A stretch of 64,000 nucleotides of DNA from Enterobacter hormaechei subsp. xiangfangensis (GTDB lineage Bacteria > Pseudomonadota > Gammaproteobacteria > Enterobacterales > Enterobacteriaceae), in assembly GCF_001729785.1 (NCBI RefSeq), contig NZ_CP017183.1, positions 434,001-498,000 on the forward strand. Reading direction: 5' to 3'. This document shows, one piece after another, positions 1 through 11,341 of the stretch. The translations under genes were made by a program, and so were the position numbers. The number at the start of each line of letters is the position of its first letter. Within the stretch, counting starts at the first letter, position 1. The notes below the pieces were generated by a model, which was given only the letters and a program-made list of their open reading frames with translations, was not told the DNA's origin and searched no databases.

Positions 1-1275
<1,275 letters not shown>

Positions 1276-1306
1276 TCTTCGTGACTGCTGGCCTGCGGGG
1301 AAACCC

Positions 1307-1336
1307 GTAGGCCGGATAAGCGCAGCGCCATCCGGC
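1307..1336. repeat. REP-type palindromic element after purA
   Basis: An imperfect palindrome with arms gccggat (1311-1317) and atccggc (1330-1336) around a gcgcagcgcc centre, the standard enterobacterial REP layout. It lies 31 bases after the purA stop, so it probably acts as a 3' mRNA-stabilising structure. I see no better purA terminator. Confidence 0.8.
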
Positions 1337-1467
1337 GACCGCTCCTGGATCTCCGCTTTTTCGCCCCGTCTGTCAAATAAATTAGCCGCTAACTATCTGG
1401 CTGGTTTATCATCATTAATGAATATCTCTGCGGTTTAACCGCGTTTTCCCTTTTTCCTGAGGTTGAT

Positions 1468-1893
1468 GTGCAGTTAACAAGTTTCACCGATTACGGCTTA
1501 CGCGCGCTGATTTACATGGCGTCGTTACCCGATGGGAAGATGACCAGCATCTCTGAAGTCACAGAGGTGTACGGTGTGTCCCGTAATCATATGGTCAAAA
1601 TAATCAATCAACTTAGTCGTGCCGGATACGTTGCTGCCGTCCGCGGGAAGAATGGAGGGATCCGTCTCGGTAAACCGGCACAGAGTATCCGTATTGGCGA
1701 TGTGGTACGTGAACTGGAGCCGCTCTCTCTGGTGAACTGTAGCAGCGCGTTCTGCCACATTACGCCCGCTTGCCGCCTGAAACAGGCGCTTTCAAAGGCC
1801 GTGCAAAGTTTTCTCAAGGAACTGGATAACTACACGCTGGCCGATTTGGTTGAAGAGAATCAACCGCTTTATAAATTATTGCTGGTGGAATGA
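1468..1893 (+). CDS. nsrR: Nitric-oxide-sensing repressor NsrR
   Basis: Rrf2-family repressor that holds a [2Fe-2S] cluster; nitrosylation of the cluster by NO releases DNA and derepresses genes such as ytfE and hmp. A winged helix spans about residues 1-60. The three cluster cysteines C91, C96 and C102 are present in [13 protein letters not shown]. The start is a GTG at 1468, preceded by GAGG at 1459-1462; the 141-residue length is normal. It is followed by rnr 38 bases on, probably one transcript. A textbook NsrR operator lies in this same window upstream of ytfE (26067-26089). Confidence 0.96.
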   Translation: MQLTSFTDYGLRALIYMASLPDGKMTSISEVTEVYGVSRNHMVKIINQLSRAGYVAAVRGKNGGIRLGKPAQSIRIGDVVRELEPLSLVNCSSAFCHITPACRLKQALSKAVQSFLKELDNYTLADLVEENQPLYKLLLVE

Positions 1894-1931
1894 AGAAAAT
1901 TTCCACCGGAGCTGACAACGGAGGAACCGAC

Positions 1932-4373
1932 ATGTCACAAGATCCTTTCCAGGAACGCGAAGCCGAAAAATACGCGAATCCTATCCCCAGCCGCGAGTTC
2001 ATCATTGAACACTTAACAAAACGCGAAAAACCCGCCAATCGTGAAGAACTTGCCGTTGAATTAAACATTGAAGGTGAAGAGCAAATTGAAGCCCTTCGCC
2101 GCCGCCTGCGCGCCATGGAGCGTGACGGGCAGCTGGTCTTTACTCGTCGCCAGTGCTACGCGCTGCCAGAACGCCTCGACCTGCTGAAAGGCACCGTTAT
2201 TGGTCACCGCGATGGCTTCGGCTTCCTGCGCGTGGAAGGCCGTAAAGACGATCTGTACCTCTCATCCGAACAGATGAAGATGTGTATTCACGGCGACCAG
2301 ATCCTGGCGCAGCCGCTGGGTGCAGACCGTAAAGGCCGCCGCGAAGCGCGCGTGGTCCGCGTGCTGGTGCCGAAAACCAGCCAGATCGTTGGCCGTTACT
2401 TTACCGATGCGGGCGTAGGTTTTGTGGTGCCGGACGACAGCCGTCTGAGCTTCGACATTCTCATCCCGCCTGAAGAGGTGATGGGCGCACGCATGGGCTT
2501 TGTGGTGGTGGTTGAACTCACCCAGCGCCCAACTCGTCGCACAAAAGCGGTAGGTAAAATCGTCGAAGTGCTGGGCGATAACATGGGCACCGGCATGGCC
2601 GTTGATATGGCGCTGCGCACCCATGAAATTCCGTACGTCTGGCCGAAAGCGGTTGAAGACCAGATCGAAAACCTGCGTGAAGAAGTGCCGGAAGAGTCCA
2701 AAGCAGGCCGCGTGGATCTGCGCGATCTGCCGCTGGTCACCATTGATGGTGAAGACGCCCGTGACTTCGATGATGCCGTGTACTGTGAGAAAAAACGTGG
2801 TGGTGGCTGGCGTCTGTGGGTGGCTATCGCGGATGTGAGCTACTACGTACGTCCACACACGCCGCTGGATAACGAAGCGCGCAGCCGCGGTACATCGGTC
2901 TACTTCCCGTCGCAGGTTGTACCGATGCTGCCAGAAGTGCTCTCCAACGGCCTGTGTTCCCTCAACCCGCAGGTGGACCGCCTGTGTATGGTCTGCGAAA
3001 TGACCATCTCCAGCAAGGGACGTCTGACGGGCTATAAGTTCTACGAAGCAGTGATGAGTTCCCATGCGCGCCTGACCTATACCAAGGTCTGGCATATGTT
3101 GCAGGGCGATCAGGATCTGCGCGAACAGTACGCGCCGCTGGTCAAACACATCGAAGAGCTGCACAACCTCTACAAAACGCTGGATCAGGCGCGCGAAGAG
3201 CGCGGCGGGATCTCCTTTGAGAGCGAAGAAGCGAAGTTTATCTTCAACGCCGAGCGCCGCATTGAGCGTATCGAACAGACCCAGCGTAACGATGCGCACA
3301 AGCTGATTGAAGAGTGTATGATCCTGGCAAACATCTCGGCGGCACGTTTCGTTGAGAAAGCCAAAGAGCCTGCGCTGTTCCGTATTCACGATAAGCCAAC
3401 CACGGAAGCCGTAACCTCGTTCCGCTCCGTGCTGGCTGAACTCGGCCTGGAGCTGCCTGGCGGTAATAAGCCTGAGCCGCGAGATTACGCCGAGCTGCTG
3501 GAATCCATCAGCGATCGTCCTGACGCGGAAATGCTGCAAACCATGCTGCTGCGCTCCATGAAGCAGGCGATTTACGATCCGGAAAACCGGGGCCACTTTG
3601 GCCTGGCCTTACAGTCGTACGCGCACTTCACCTCGCCGATCCGCCGTTATCCGGATCTGTCCCTGCACCGTGCGATCAAGTATCTGCTGGCGCACGAGCA
3701 GGGTCATAAAGGCAACACGACCGAAACCGGAGGGTATCACTACTCTATGGAAGAGATGCTGCAACTGGGCCAGCACTGTTCCATGACCGAGCGTCGTGCG
3801 GATGAAGCAACGCGTGACGTGGCGGACTGGCTGAAGTGTGACTTTATGCTGGATCAGGTGGGTAACGTCTTTAAAGGCGTGATTGCCAGCGTCACCGGCT
3901 TTGGCTTCTTCGTGCGTCTGGATGAGCTGTTTATCGACGGTCTGGTGCACGTTTCCAGCCTCGATAACGATTACTACCGCTTCGACCAGGTCGGACAACG
4001 TCTGATCGGCGAATCCGGCGGCCAGACCTACCGTCTGGGAGATCGGGTGGAAGTGAAGGTTGAAGCCGTGAATATGGACGACCGTAAAATCGACTTCAGC
4101 CTGATCTCCAGCGAGCGCGCGCCGCGTAACGTCGGGAAAACCGAGCGTGAGAAAGCGAAAAAAGGTGGCAACGGTAAAGCGGGCGGCAAGCGACGTCAGG
4201 CAGGTAAAAGAGTAAACTTTGAGCCAGACAGCGCTTTCCGTGGCGAGAAGAAACAGAAGCCCAAGGCGGCGAAAAAAGACGCTCGTAAAGCGAAAAAACC
4301 GTCGACCAAGACCCAAAAAATAGCGGCCGCGACCAAAGCGAAGCGCGCGGCGAAGAAACAGCAGGCGGAGTAA
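1932..4373 (+). CDS. rnr: Ribonuclease R
   Basis: Processive 3'-to-5' exoribonuclease of the RNase II family that can unwind structured RNA; acts in mRNA and rRNA decay, trans-translation and cold adaptation. I chose the ATG at 1932 ([10 protein letters not shown]), after a GGAGG at 1920-1924; it gives 813 residues, the E. coli length. An in-frame ATG at 1890 overlaps nsrR and is less likely. Order: N-terminal helical and cold-shock domains to about residue 230, RNB catalytic domain with the [11 protein letters not shown] motif at 272-282 (D272, D278, D280, D281), S1 domain about 640-725, then a Lys/Arg/Ala-rich tail. Lies between nsrR and rlmB as in E. coli. Confidence 0.97.
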   Translation: MSQDPFQEREAEKYANPIPSREFIIEHLTKREKPANREELAVELNIEGEEQIEALRRRLRAMERDGQLVFTRRQCYALPERLDLLKGTVIGHRDGFGFLRVEGRKDDLYLSSEQMKMCIHGDQILAQPLGADRKGRREARVVRVLVPKTSQIVGRYFTDAGVGFVVPDDSRLSFDILIPPEEVMGARMGFVVVVELTQRPTRRTKAVGKIVEVLGDNMGTGMAVDMALRTHEIPYVWPKAVEDQIENLREEVPEESKAGRVDLRDLPLVTIDGEDARDFDDAVYCEKKRGGGWRLWVAIADVSYYVRPHTPLDNEARSRGTSVYFPSQVVPMLPEVLSNGLCSLNPQVDRLCMVCEMTISSKGRLTGYKFYEAVMSSHARLTYTKVWHMLQGDQDLREQYAPLVKHIEELHNLYKTLDQAREERGGISFESEEAKFIFNAERRIERIEQTQRNDAHKLIEECMILANISAARFVEKAKEPALFRIHDKPTTEAVTSFRSVLAELGLELPGGNKPEPRDYAELLESISDRPDAEMLQTMLLRSMKQAIYDPENRGHFGLALQSYAHFTSPIRRYPDLSLHRAIKYLLAHEQGHKGNTTETGGYHYSMEEMLQLGQHCSMTERRADEATRDVADWLKCDFMLDQVGNVFKGVIASVTGFGFFVRLDELFIDGLVHVSSLDNDYYRFDQVGQRLIGESGGQTYRLGDRVEVKVEAVNMDDRKIDFSLISSERAPRNVGKTEREKAKKGGNGKAGGKRRQAGKRVNFEPDSAFRGEKKQKPKAAKKDARKAKKPSTKTQKIAAATKAKRAAKKQQAE

Positions 4374-4376
4374 TTT

Positions 4377-4411
4377 CCCCTCACCCTGACCCTCTCCCCA
4401 ACGGGAGAGGG
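4377..4411. repeat. Single ccctcaccc/ccctctcccc palindromic repeat
   Basis: One unit of the second repeat family in this window: cccctcaccctgaccctctcccc, a short loop, then gggagaggg. It lies between the rnr stop and rlmB in the same orientation, so it may shape the 3' end of the rnr message. Related units are at 45599, 45681, 53552, 62151 and 62196. Confidence 0.75.
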
Positions 4412-4436
4412 AAAATATTTATTACGAGAACCATCA

Positions 4437-5168
4437 ATGAGTGAAATGATTTACGGCATCCACGCGGTGCAGGCCCTGCTGGAGCGCGCGCCGGAGCGTT
4501 TTCAGGAAGTTTTTATTCTGAAAGGGCGAGAAGATAAACGTCTGATGCCGCTGATCCACGCGCTGGAAGCGCAGGGCGTAGTGATCCAACTGGCGAACCG
4601 CCAGTATCTGGATGAGAAAAGCGAAGGAGCTGTACACCAGGGCATTATCGCGCGCGTGAAGCCAGGCCGTCAGTATCAGGAGAACGATCTGCCGGATCTG
4701 ATCGCTGAGCTGGATAACCCGTTCTTCCTGATCCTTGATGGCGTAACCGACCCGCATAACCTGGGCGCGTGCCTGCGTAGCGCCGATGCAGCAGGCGTGC
4801 ATGCGGTGATTGTGCCAAGAGATCGTTCCGCGCAGCTTAACGCTACCGCTAAAAAAGTTGCCTGCGGCGCGGCGGAAAACGTTCCGCTGATCCGCGTGAC
4901 TAACCTGGCGCGCACCATGCGTCTGTTGCAGGAAGAGAATATCTGGATCGTCGGCACAGCCGGTGAAGCGGATCACACCCTGTATCAGAGCAAAATGACC
5001 GGCCGCATGGCGCTGGTGATGGGGGCAGAAGGTGAAGGCATGCGTCGTCTGACGCGCGAGCACTGCGACGAGCTGATCAGCATCCCGATGGCAGGCAGCG
5101 TGTCGTCCCTGAACGTTTCTGTTGCGACGGGTATCTGCCTGTTCGAAGCGGTGCGTCAGCGCGGGTAG
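4437..5168 (+). CDS. rlmB: 23S rRNA Gm2251 2'-O-methyltransferase
   Basis: SPOUT-class methyltransferase that puts a 2'-O-methyl group on G2251 in the peptidyl-transferase P loop of 23S rRNA, using S-adenosylmethionine. The N-terminal substrate-binding domain covers about residues 1-75; the C-terminal knotted domain carries the three SPOUT motifs: [30 protein letters not shown] and the terminal [18 protein letters not shown] that forms the trefoil-knot cofactor site. Its 243 residues match E. coli. It is 63 bases after rnr and may be co-transcribed through the repeat at 4377. Confidence 0.97.
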   Translation: MSEMIYGIHAVQALLERAPERFQEVFILKGREDKRLMPLIHALEAQGVVIQLANRQYLDEKSEGAVHQGIIARVKPGRQYQENDLPDLIAELDNPFFLILDGVTDPHNLGACLRSADAAGVHAVIVPRDRSAQLNATAKKVACGAAENVPLIRVTNLARTMRLLQEENIWIVGTAGEADHTLYQSKMTGRMALVMGAEGEGMRRLTREHCDELISIPMAGSVSSLNVSVATGICLFEAVRQRG

Positions 5169-5176
5169 CCTGTTGT

Positions 5177-5252
5177 GCCGGGTGGCGGCTTCGCCTCACC
5201 CGGCCTACAAAAGCATGGTAACGTAGGCCCGCTAAGCGCAGCGCCACCGGGC
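5177..5252. repeat. BIME: two inverted REP units
   Basis: Two REP units face each other: gccgggtggcggcttcgcc to about 5208, and gtaggcccgctaagcgc to 5252, joined by a short spacer. The pair fills the whole space between the convergent rlmB and MFS genes and may end or protect both messages. Confidence 0.85.
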
Positions 5253-5259
5253 AACAATC

Positions 5260-6534
5260 TCACTCCTCTAACGACCGTAAATGGTCATCCTTCCTCAGCG
5301 TCATCAGCGCGAAAATACTCACCACCGCCGTTGCCATCACGTAGTACGCCGGAATATCCAGATTGCCCGTCTCTTTAATCAGCCCGGTAATGATCAGCCC
5401 CGCACAGCCCGAGAAGATCGCATTCGACAGAGAATAGGCCAGCCCCAGCCCGGTATAACGCACGCGCGTCGGGAACATCTCAGACAGCATTGCCGGCCCC
5501 GGCCCTGCCAGCATCCCAACCAGACCCCCCGCAATCAGCACCACAACCGCTTTGATCGCCAGCGTACTGGTTTCCGCCTGCAAAATTTTCAGCAGCGGCA
5601 GGGCGAGGATCAGCAGGAGCACGGTGGAGATAATCATCACCGTCCGCCGCCCGATCCTGTCGCTCAGCATGCCCGACGGAATGATCGTGAGCGCAAACCC
5701 AATGTTAGAAATCACCGCAATCAGCAGCGCCTGGTTAAAACCGGTGTGCAGCGCAGATTGCAGATAGGTCGGCATAATCACCAGATAGGTATATCCCGCC
5801 GCAGACCAGACCATCACGCGGCCAATGCCCATCAGGATGGTTTTGAACGTGGCGGCGGTGGTGGCCTGAGTAACAACCGATTTTTCCCGTTGCTGCACAA
5901 AGCTCGGCGTCTCTTCCATGCTCACCCGCAGCCATAGCGCGACCGCACCCATCGGCAACGCCAGGAAGAACGGAATGCGCCAGCCCCAGTCGTGCAAGGC
6001 TTCAGGGGAGAGCAGGGCAGAGAGCAACGCGACAATGCCTGCGCCCGCTAACAGCCCGAGCGCCACGGTGAAGGACTGCCATGCCCCGTAAAGACCGCGC
6101 TTGTCGCGCGGGGCGAACTCCGTCATCAATGAGACCGCACCGCCATACTCACCGCCCGCGAACAGTCCTTGCAGAATACGCAGGAGTGTAACGATCAGCG
6201 GCGCGGCAATCCCGATACTGGCGTAGACCGGCACAATACCGATGGCAGCGGTGGCGAGCGTCATCAATACCAGCACGATAATCAGCGTCGGTTTGCGGCC
6301 AATCCTGTCGCCAATGCGGCCAAAGACCACCGCACCCAGCGGACGGAAGAAGAAAGCGATGGCGAACGAGGCCCAGGTAAGGATCAGGCTGGTGAGCTCC
6401 GCTTCCCCCTCAAGCTGGAAGAAGTTTCTGGCAATCACCGTTGCCAGAAAACCGTAGACCGCAAATTCATACCACTCGATGAAATTACCGATGGAGCCTG
6501 CAATTAATGCACGCTTGTGCGCATCCTGTTGCAT
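5260..6534 (-). CDS. MFS metabolite:H+ symporter (MHS family)
   Basis: Twelve-helix inner-membrane transporter of 424 residues. GRIGDRIGRKPTL after the second helix and the repeated SDRIGRRTVM in the second half are the paired cytoplasmic-loop signatures of the major facilitator superfamily; the opening GNFIEWYEFAVYGF and GGEYGGA in the fourth-to-fifth helix region are typical of the metabolite:H+ symporter branch (ProP, citrate, shikimate, KgtP). Substrate cannot be told, though an organic acid is likely. I chose ATG 6534 with GAGG upstream; a GTG 12 bases earlier is in frame. It replaces the yjfI-yjfC block of E. coli. A good CRP-like site lies at 6612-6627. Confidence 0.88.
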   Translation of the reverse strand: MQQDAHKRALIAGSIGNFIEWYEFAVYGFLATVIARNFFQLEGEAELTSLILTWASFAIAFFFRPLGAVVFGRIGDRIGRKPTLIIVLVLMTLATAAIGIVPVYASIGIAAPLIVTLLRILQGLFAGGEYGGAVSLMTEFAPRDKRGLYGAWQSFTVALGLLAGAGIVALLSALLSPEALHDWGWRIPFFLALPMGAVALWLRVSMEETPSFVQQREKSVVTQATTAATFKTILMGIGRVMVWSAAGYTYLVIMPTYLQSALHTGFNQALLIAVISNIGFALTIIPSGMLSDRIGRRTVMIISTVLLLILALPLLKILQAETSTLAIKAVVVLIAGGLVGMLAGPGPAMLSEMFPTRVRYTGLGLAYSLSNAIFSGCAGLIITGLIKETGNLDIPAYYVMATAVVSIFALMTLRKDDHLRSLEE

Positions 6535-6611
6535 AACGATCCTCACAAAAACGGGGTAAGAATAAATTATTCAGCATTAGTGAAGTAATGAAATAGTTTA
6601 TTCTTATGTTC

Positions 6612-6627
6612 TGTGAGCTATTTCACG
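6612..6627. promoter_or_regulatory. Candidate CRP site before the MFS transporter
   Basis: TGTGA-gctatt-TCACG matches the CRP consensus TGTGA-N6-TCACA at nine of ten defined positions. Its centre is about 85 bases upstream of the MFS start and 110 bases upstream of aidB, so catabolite control of the transporter is the simplest reading; aidB is the alternative. Confidence 0.6.
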
Positions 6628-6729
6628 AATGATATCAACACGATCGTCATCGTGTGACCCCCCTCCCATGCAGCGTGCATGCCCTCTGTCCATACTTACC
6701 TTTATTGCCAATGAAAGGAGGGAGACAGC

Positions 6730-8352
6730 ATGCACTGGCAGACACATACCGTTTTTAATCAACCTGCACCGCTATCGAACAGCAACCTTTTTCTCTCTGA
6801 TTGCGCCCTGCGCGATGCGGTAGCGCGCGAAGGGGCTGAGTGGGATGTGGATCTTCTTGCCAGCATCGGACAGCAGTTGGGTACGGCGGAGTCGCTGGAG
6901 CTGGGCAGGCTGGCGAACGTTAATCCGCCGGAGCTGCTGCGTTATGACGCCACGGGAGTGCGGCTGGACGACGTCCGCTTTCATCCGGCATGGCATCTTC
7001 TGATGCAGGGGCTTTGCGCCAACCGGGTGCACAACCTGGCGTGGGAGGAGGAGGCGCGGAAAGGATCGTTCGTCGCCAGGGCCGCGCGTTTTGTGCTGCA
7101 TGCTCAGGTGGAGGCGGGAACGCTATGCCCGGTGACCATGACCTTTGCGGCCACGCCGCTGTTGCTACAGTCGCTACCCAAACCGTTTCACGACTGGTTA
7201 ACGCCGCTGATGAGCGATCGCTACGATCCCCATCTCGCACCGGGGGCGCAAAAGCGCGGCCTGCTGATCGGCATGGGGATGACGGAAAAGCAGGGCGGTT
7301 CGGACGTACTCAGTAATACCACCAAAGCAGAGAAATGCAGTGATGGCAGTTACCGGCTGGTGGGGCACAAATGGTTTTTCTCCGTGCCGCAGAGCGATGC
7401 GCATCTGGTGCTCGCGCAGGCGAAGGGCGGGTTGTCCTGCTTTTTTGTCCCGCGTTTCTTACCCGACGGGCAACGCAATGCCGTGCGCCTTGAGCGTCTG
7501 AAGGACAAGCTCGGTAACCGTTCAAATGCCAGCAGTGAGGCTGAGTTCCTTGATGCTTACGGCTGGCTGCTGGGCGAAGAGGGTGAAGGTGTCCGGCAAA
7601 TTCTGAAGATGGGCGGGCTGACGCGCTTTGACTGCGCGCTTGGTAGCCACGGACTGATGCGCCGTGCGCTCTCGGTGGCGCTTTATCATGCCCATCAGCG
7701 GCAGACCTTCGGCAAAAATCTTATCGACCAGCCGTTAATGCGCGACGTGCTAAGCCGTATGGCGCTGGTGCTGGAGGGACACACGGCACTGCTGTTCCGA
7801 CTCGCCCGGGCGTGGGATAACCGCACCGACCCGCAGGAAGCCGCATGGGCGCGGCTATTCACTCCGGCGGCAAAATACAGCGTCTGCAAAGCGGGCATAC
7901 CGTTTGTGGCAGAGGCAATGGAGGTGCTGGGCGGCGCAGGCTATTGCGAAGAGAGTGAGCTTCCGCGGTTGTACCGTGAAATGCCCGTCAACAGCATCTG
8001 GGAAGGCTCTGGCAATATTATGTGCCTGGATGTACTGCGCGTACTGGCGAAGCAGTCGGGCATTCTCGACCTGCTCGCCGATGATTTCGCGCAGGTAAAA
8101 GGCCAGGACAGGCACTTCGATCGCAGCTGGCGGCAGCTACAGCAGAAGCTGCGTAAACCGCAGGAAGCGCAGGGCAGGGAGATCGCGCGGCAGCTCTTTT
8201 TACTCGGGGCCGGAAGCCAGATGCTGCGGCACGCAACGCCGCCCGTGGCGCAGGCGTGGTGCCGCATGATGCTGGATACCCGGGGCGGCACGCTGATGAG
8301 CGAACAGGTGCAAAACGACCTGCTGCTGCGCGCCACGGGCCGGGTCGGTTAA
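6730..8352 (+). CDS. aidB: AidB, acyl-CoA-dehydrogenase-like DNA-damage protein
   Basis: FAD protein of the acyl-CoA dehydrogenase superfamily, induced in E. coli with the adaptive response to alkylation. It binds DNA and is thought to shield promoters or destroy alkylating agents; isovaleryl-CoA dehydrogenase activity is weak. At 540 residues it is near E. coli AidB (541). [16 protein letters not shown] is the FAD-binding stretch, [13 protein letters not shown] and [19 protein letters not shown] are family signatures, and [11 protein letters not shown] holds the usual catalytic Glu. GAAAGGAGGG precedes the ATG. The stop overlaps the convergent chemoreceptor gene by four bases, an arrangement not found in E. 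coli. Confidence 0.95.
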   Translation: MHWQTHTVFNQPAPLSNSNLFLSDCALRDAVAREGAEWDVDLLASIGQQLGTAESLELGRLANVNPPELLRYDATGVRLDDVRFHPAWHLLMQGLCANRVHNLAWEEEARKGSFVARAARFVLHAQVEAGTLCPVTMTFAATPLLLQSLPKPFHDWLTPLMSDRYDPHLAPGAQKRGLLIGMGMTEKQGGSDVLSNTTKAEKCSDGSYRLVGHKWFFSVPQSDAHLVLAQAKGGLSCFFVPRFLPDGQRNAVRLERLKDKLGNRSNASSEAEFLDAYGWLLGEEGEGVRQILKMGGLTRFDCALGSHGLMRRALSVALYHAHQRQTFGKNLIDQPLMRDVLSRMALVLEGHTALLFRLARAWDNRTDPQEAAWARLFTPAAKYSVCKAGIPFVAEAMEVLGGAGYCEESELPRLYREMPVNSIWEGSGNIMCLDVLRVLAKQSGILDLLADDFAQVKGQDRHFDRSWRQLQQKLRKPQEAQGREIARQLFLLGAGSQMLRHATPPVAQAWCRMMLDTRGGTLMSEQVQNDLLLRATGRVG

Positions 8353-10280
8353 GCTTTAAGCTGGAACAGGCTCACCAGCCGGGTGAGATGTGAACCCTTC
8401 TCGCGCAGCGTCTGCGCCGTCTGCTCGCTGCGTGAGATACGATCGGCATTGATGTGCGATGCCTCACCGATGTGCGTCATCGCCAGATTCACCTGACCAA
8501 TCCCCGCAGACTGCTCGCGGGAGGCGTGGTTGATCTCGGTAACAAGCTGGCTGATGTTATCGATATGAACAATGATGGCATCCATCGCCAGACGCGTCTG
8601 CTCAGAAAGCGCATGGCCTTCGCTCACCTTGTTCAGCGTGTCGCCAATCAGCTGCTCAATCTCTTTTACCGCGTTGGCGCTGCGTGCGGCCAGGGCGCGC
8701 ACCTCTTGCGCCACCACTGCGAAACCTTTCCCGTGCTCGCCCGCCCGCGCCGCTTCAACCGCCGCATTGAGCGCCAGGATATTGGTCTGGAAAGCGATGG
8801 ACTCAATCACGCGGGTGATGTCTTCAATGCGTTTCGATGCATCACGAATATCATCCATGGTGGAAACTGCGTGGGTCACCGTCTCTCCACCCTGATGCAC
8901 CGCGCGCGAGGTTTCCCCCACCAGCTGCTGAGTTTGCTCCATGTTGGCGGCATTTTGCTGCACGGTGGCGGCTAATTGCTCCATGCTGGCGGAGGTCTCC
9001 TCAACGCTGCTGGCCTGTTTGTTGATTTGTTCAGAGATCTCGCCGGTATCTGAAGCCAGCGCGTTAGTCCCCAGATGGATTTCGCTTGCGGCCTCGCGGA
9101 CCTGCAACACAATTTTTTGCAGGCCGCCCCCGATCCCGTTGATGGCATCAATCAGCTGGCCGACTTCATCCTGGCGGGTTACCGGCAGGCTGGCGCGAAG
9201 ATCGCCTGCGGCATACTGCCGGGCAAGCGCGATCACTGCGCGCAGTGGGCGGGTTAGCATCCGGCGAATGAGGATAACGAACAGGCCCGCGAAGAGCGCG
9301 GATAGCACCACGCCCGCCATCAGGAAGCGATCGCGCAGCGTGGTGACGCTTGAAAGCAGTACGGCTTTATCCACTTCACCCACGATGGTCCAGTTCCAGC
9401 CCGGCAGCGGCGTGTAGGCGACTTTGAGCGTACGGCCATCCGCGCTCACGCGTTCCAGCGTGCCGGCTTTATCACTCAGAAGCTGCTGCTGTGTCGCCGT
9501 GTCCCAGTTGGGCAGTTTGCCCTCTTCGCTGGCATGGAACAGATACTGTCCGCGCGTTTTACCGCTGCTGCGATCCAGTACAAAGAAGTGACCGCTCTTG
9601 CCCAGACGACGGTTAAGGATTTTCTCGCGCATGACGTTCCAGGAATGGGTGATGTCGACGCCAACAAAGATAATCCCGATAACCTGGCCTTCCGCATTTT
9701 TAACAGGCTGGTACTGCGTGATATAGCGCTTGCCGAACAGCAGCGCGAGGCCGCGATAGACCTCCCCTTTGGTGACAGCCGCAAATGCCGGGCTGGTGCT
9801 ATCAAGAACGGTTCCGATGGCGCGGTCGCCATTCTCTTTGCGCAGCGACGTGGCCACGCGGATAAAATCGTTACCGCTGCGGACAAACAGCGTCGAGATG
9901 GCCCCCGTTCGGCTCAGGAAGTCATCAGAAAGCGTATTGTTTTCATGCAACTCCGTTTCACCGCCCTTCAGCAGAGGAACGGTAAGGCCGTTAATGGTCC
10001 GGCTCTGGCTGCTGTCGCTGTTCAATGGCTGTGGCAAAAAGGTGGTGAACAGGCGGGTATAGCTCTCGACCTCTTCGCTCAGGCTGGTGTTGAACATCTC
10101 TACCATATCCACCATGCCGGTAGACTGGTTATGCAGGTCTTCAACCGCAAGATCTTCAAGCTGCTGGCTGGCGTTGTGGCTCAACAGAAAAGTGAACAGC
10201 AAAAAAAGCGTGGCGACACTGGCACCTGTTAGCAGCGATAGCTTCGTGCCCAGACCTGCCAGGCGGAAAAAGGTGATCAT
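8349..10280 (-). CDS. Methyl-accepting chemotaxis protein with long Cache-type sensor
   Basis: Inner-membrane chemoreceptor of 643 residues. A first membrane helix (about 11-33) leads into a large periplasmic region of about 270 residues with Cache-like features ([21 protein letters not shown] near its end), then a second helix (about 312-335), a HAMP domain and a signalling coiled coil with the invariant hairpin tip [20 protein letters not shown]. Unlike the receptor at 26286 it lacks the terminal NWETF tether for CheR/CheB, so it probably relies on other receptors for efficient methylation. Absent between aidB and yjfN in E. coli. A FliA-like promoter lies at 10312-10338. Ligand unknown; Cache sensors often bind small carboxylates, amino acids or purines. 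Confidence 0.93.
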   Translation of the reverse strand: MITFFRLAGLGTKLSLLTGASVATLFLLFTFLLSHNASQQLEDLAVEDLHNQSTGMVDMVEMFNTSLSEEVESYTRLFTTFLPQPLNSDSSQSRTINGLTVPLLKGGETELHENNTLSDDFLSRTGAISTLFVRSGNDFIRVATSLRKENGDRAIGTVLDSTSPAFAAVTKGEVYRGLALLFGKRYITQYQPVKNAEGQVIGIIFVGVDITHSWNVMREKILNRRLGKSGHFFVLDRSSGKTRGQYLFHASEEGKLPNWDTATQQQLLSDKAGTLERVSADGRTLKVAYTPLPGWNWTIVGEVDKAVLLSSVTTLRDRFLMAGVVLSALFAGLFVILIRRMLTRPLRAVIALARQYAAGDLRASLPVTRQDEVGQLIDAINGIGGGLQKIVLQVREAASEIHLGTNALASDTGEISEQINKQASSVEETSASMEQLAATVQQNAANMEQTQQLVGETSRAVHQGGETVTHAVSTMDDIRDASKRIEDITRVIESIAFQTNILALNAAVEAARAGEHGKGFAVVAQEVRALAARSANAVKEIEQLIGDTLNKVSEGHALSEQTRLAMDAIIVHIDNISQLVTEINHASREQSAGIGQVNLAMTHIGEASHINADRISRSEQTAQTLREKGSHLTRLVSLFQLKA

Positions 10281-10311
10281 AAATTGCTCATTATTGAAAA
10301 GTGATGGCTGT

Positions 10312-10338
10312 TCAACGGCAGAGCAGAGATAACGTTTA
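10312..10338 (-). promoter_or_regulatory. Candidate sigma-28 (FliA) promoter for the chemoreceptor at 8349
   Basis: Read on the minus strand: TAAACGTT, 11 bases, GCCGTTGA. The FliA consensus is TAAAGTTT-N11-GCCGATAA, so both boxes match at six of eight positions with exact spacing, 31 bases upstream of the start codon. Confidence 0.65.
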
Positions 10339-10412
10339 CCTCTTTAATGTAACTTAATGTTACATGTTTGTTTTCGTAAGGTTTTGGGAGAGATAAAAAA
10401 TTTGCAAAAGTG

Positions 10413-10439
10413 AAAAGCCACTAAAATTAAGTGGCTTTT
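10413..10439 (-). terminator. Rho-independent terminator after yjfN
   Basis: Perfect 10-base stem AAAAGCCACT/AGTGGCTTTT with a 7-base A/T loop, 12 bases after the yjfN stop. The arms themselves supply T runs in both directions. It lies upstream of the chemoreceptor at 8349 and separates the two minus-strand units. Confidence 0.85.
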
Positions 10440-10450
10440 ATCGGAAGGGA

Positions 10451-10726
10451 CTAGGCATAAAGAATGGCCTGCACGCGCCAGTGATTAACATGGTGATCTT
10501 CCTGCATCTGAACGATGCGATACCAGGATGCGCCCTGTTCATCGGCCTTCAGAGCGACGACACGTTCAACGTCTTGCGGACTCCCCGTGATATTATTGAC
10601 GGAGATCTGACCAATCTCGTTCAGGCCCGTGACGCAATCCGCGCTGGCAAATTCGGCCGACTGCGCCGTGGTGCTCAGCAGGCCCGCTGAAAGCAATAGC
10701 GTCGTTAAAGCAAGGGTTCGTTTCAT
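10451..10726 (-). CDS. yjfN: Periplasmic DUF1471 protein YjfN
   Basis: Small exported protein of 91 residues in the DUF1471 (YhcN/BhsA/McbA) family, whose members are linked to envelope stress and biofilm formation; in E. coli YjfN has been reported to stimulate the DegP protease. Residues 1-23 form a clear signal peptide with an AQSA cleavage region. The mature part has two cysteine-free beta-alpha stretches ending YRIVQMQEDHHVNHWRVQAI. AGGAGCTGACG precedes the ATG. Sits with bsmA and yjfP in E. coli order; the window has a third family member, yjfY, at 18893. Confidence 0.93.
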   Translation of the reverse strand: MKRTLALTTLLLSAGLLSTTAQSAEFASADCVTGLNEIGQISVNNITGSPQDVERVVALKADEQGASWYRIVQMQEDHHVNHWRVQAILYA

Positions 10727-10874
10727 CGTCAGCTCCTTTTCACGTGTCTCCGGTATCCGCCGGGCAATCCTTCGCGAATAAACTCATTTCCATTGTTGCT
10801 GGCATGGAGTTTATTGTGGACAGGAAAATGTCTACGGACGCAAAGCAGTGTAAAAGTCGTTCAAATGATGATGC

Positions 10875-11177
10875 TTACTTACGGTACAAAATGCCCTGGG
10901 CGTACCACTGTCCCGTAATAATGGTTTCATCAATCATCGTGATGACGTAATAATCTGCTTTTGCGGCAACGGCCTGCGCTTCAATTGCGTCTTCTGCATC
11001 ATCCGGGGAACCACGAACCATCGCGGATACGGTACCCAGGCGTTGTAATCCTTCCGTCTGATTACGACGAATTTCCTGAGGATGATCGGTAACCGGCGGC
11101 GCCGGTTCTGGCGTACCCTGCAATACGGAACATCCGCTGAGCAGCGAGACCAGCAATAAAGCGGTAAGCCTGCGCAT
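10875..11177 (-). CDS. bsmA: Lipoprotein BsmA (YjfO), biofilm peroxide resistance
   Basis: Lipoprotein of the DUF1471 family linked in E. coli to peroxide resistance and biofilm behaviour. I take ATG 11177 as the start (MRRLTALLLVSLLSGCSVLQ): a short signal peptide ending in the lipobox LLSGC, with Cys16 as the lipidated residue. The frame stays open upstream to 11321, and MAIRKRDRF (11204) is a second possible start with a weaker ribosome site. The mature part ends DYYVITMIDETIITGQWYAQ, close to the end of YjfN and YjfY. Confidence 0.9.
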   Translation of the reverse strand: MRRLTALLLVSLLSGCSVLQGTPEPAPPVTDHPQEIRRNQTEGLQRLGTVSAMVRGSPDDAEDAIEAQAVAAKADYYVITMIDETIITGQWYAQGILYRK

Positions 11178-11341
11178 AAACCTGTCTCTTTTCCTGATAG
11201 CCATAGTGTAGTTGTCTGCGAATTTAGTTTTGGGGGAATGTTCCCGAAGTGTTATCTGGGACGTAGATTTCGAATGAAAATATCGTGAAACCGTAATCCA
11301 GCTCTCAACATTATGAATCATTCATCAGCACAGGATCGACA

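Noticed and set aside
1890..1931. Upstream in-frame ATG for rnr at 1890
   Set aside because: It overlaps the end of nsrR, lacks a good ribosome site, and would add 14 residues not found in the 813-residue E. coli enzyme.
2262..3596. 444-codon frame on the minus strand inside rnr
   Set aside because: Mirror frame of a highly expressed GC-rich gene; its composition (rich in His, Arg, Gln) is the antisense of RNase R.
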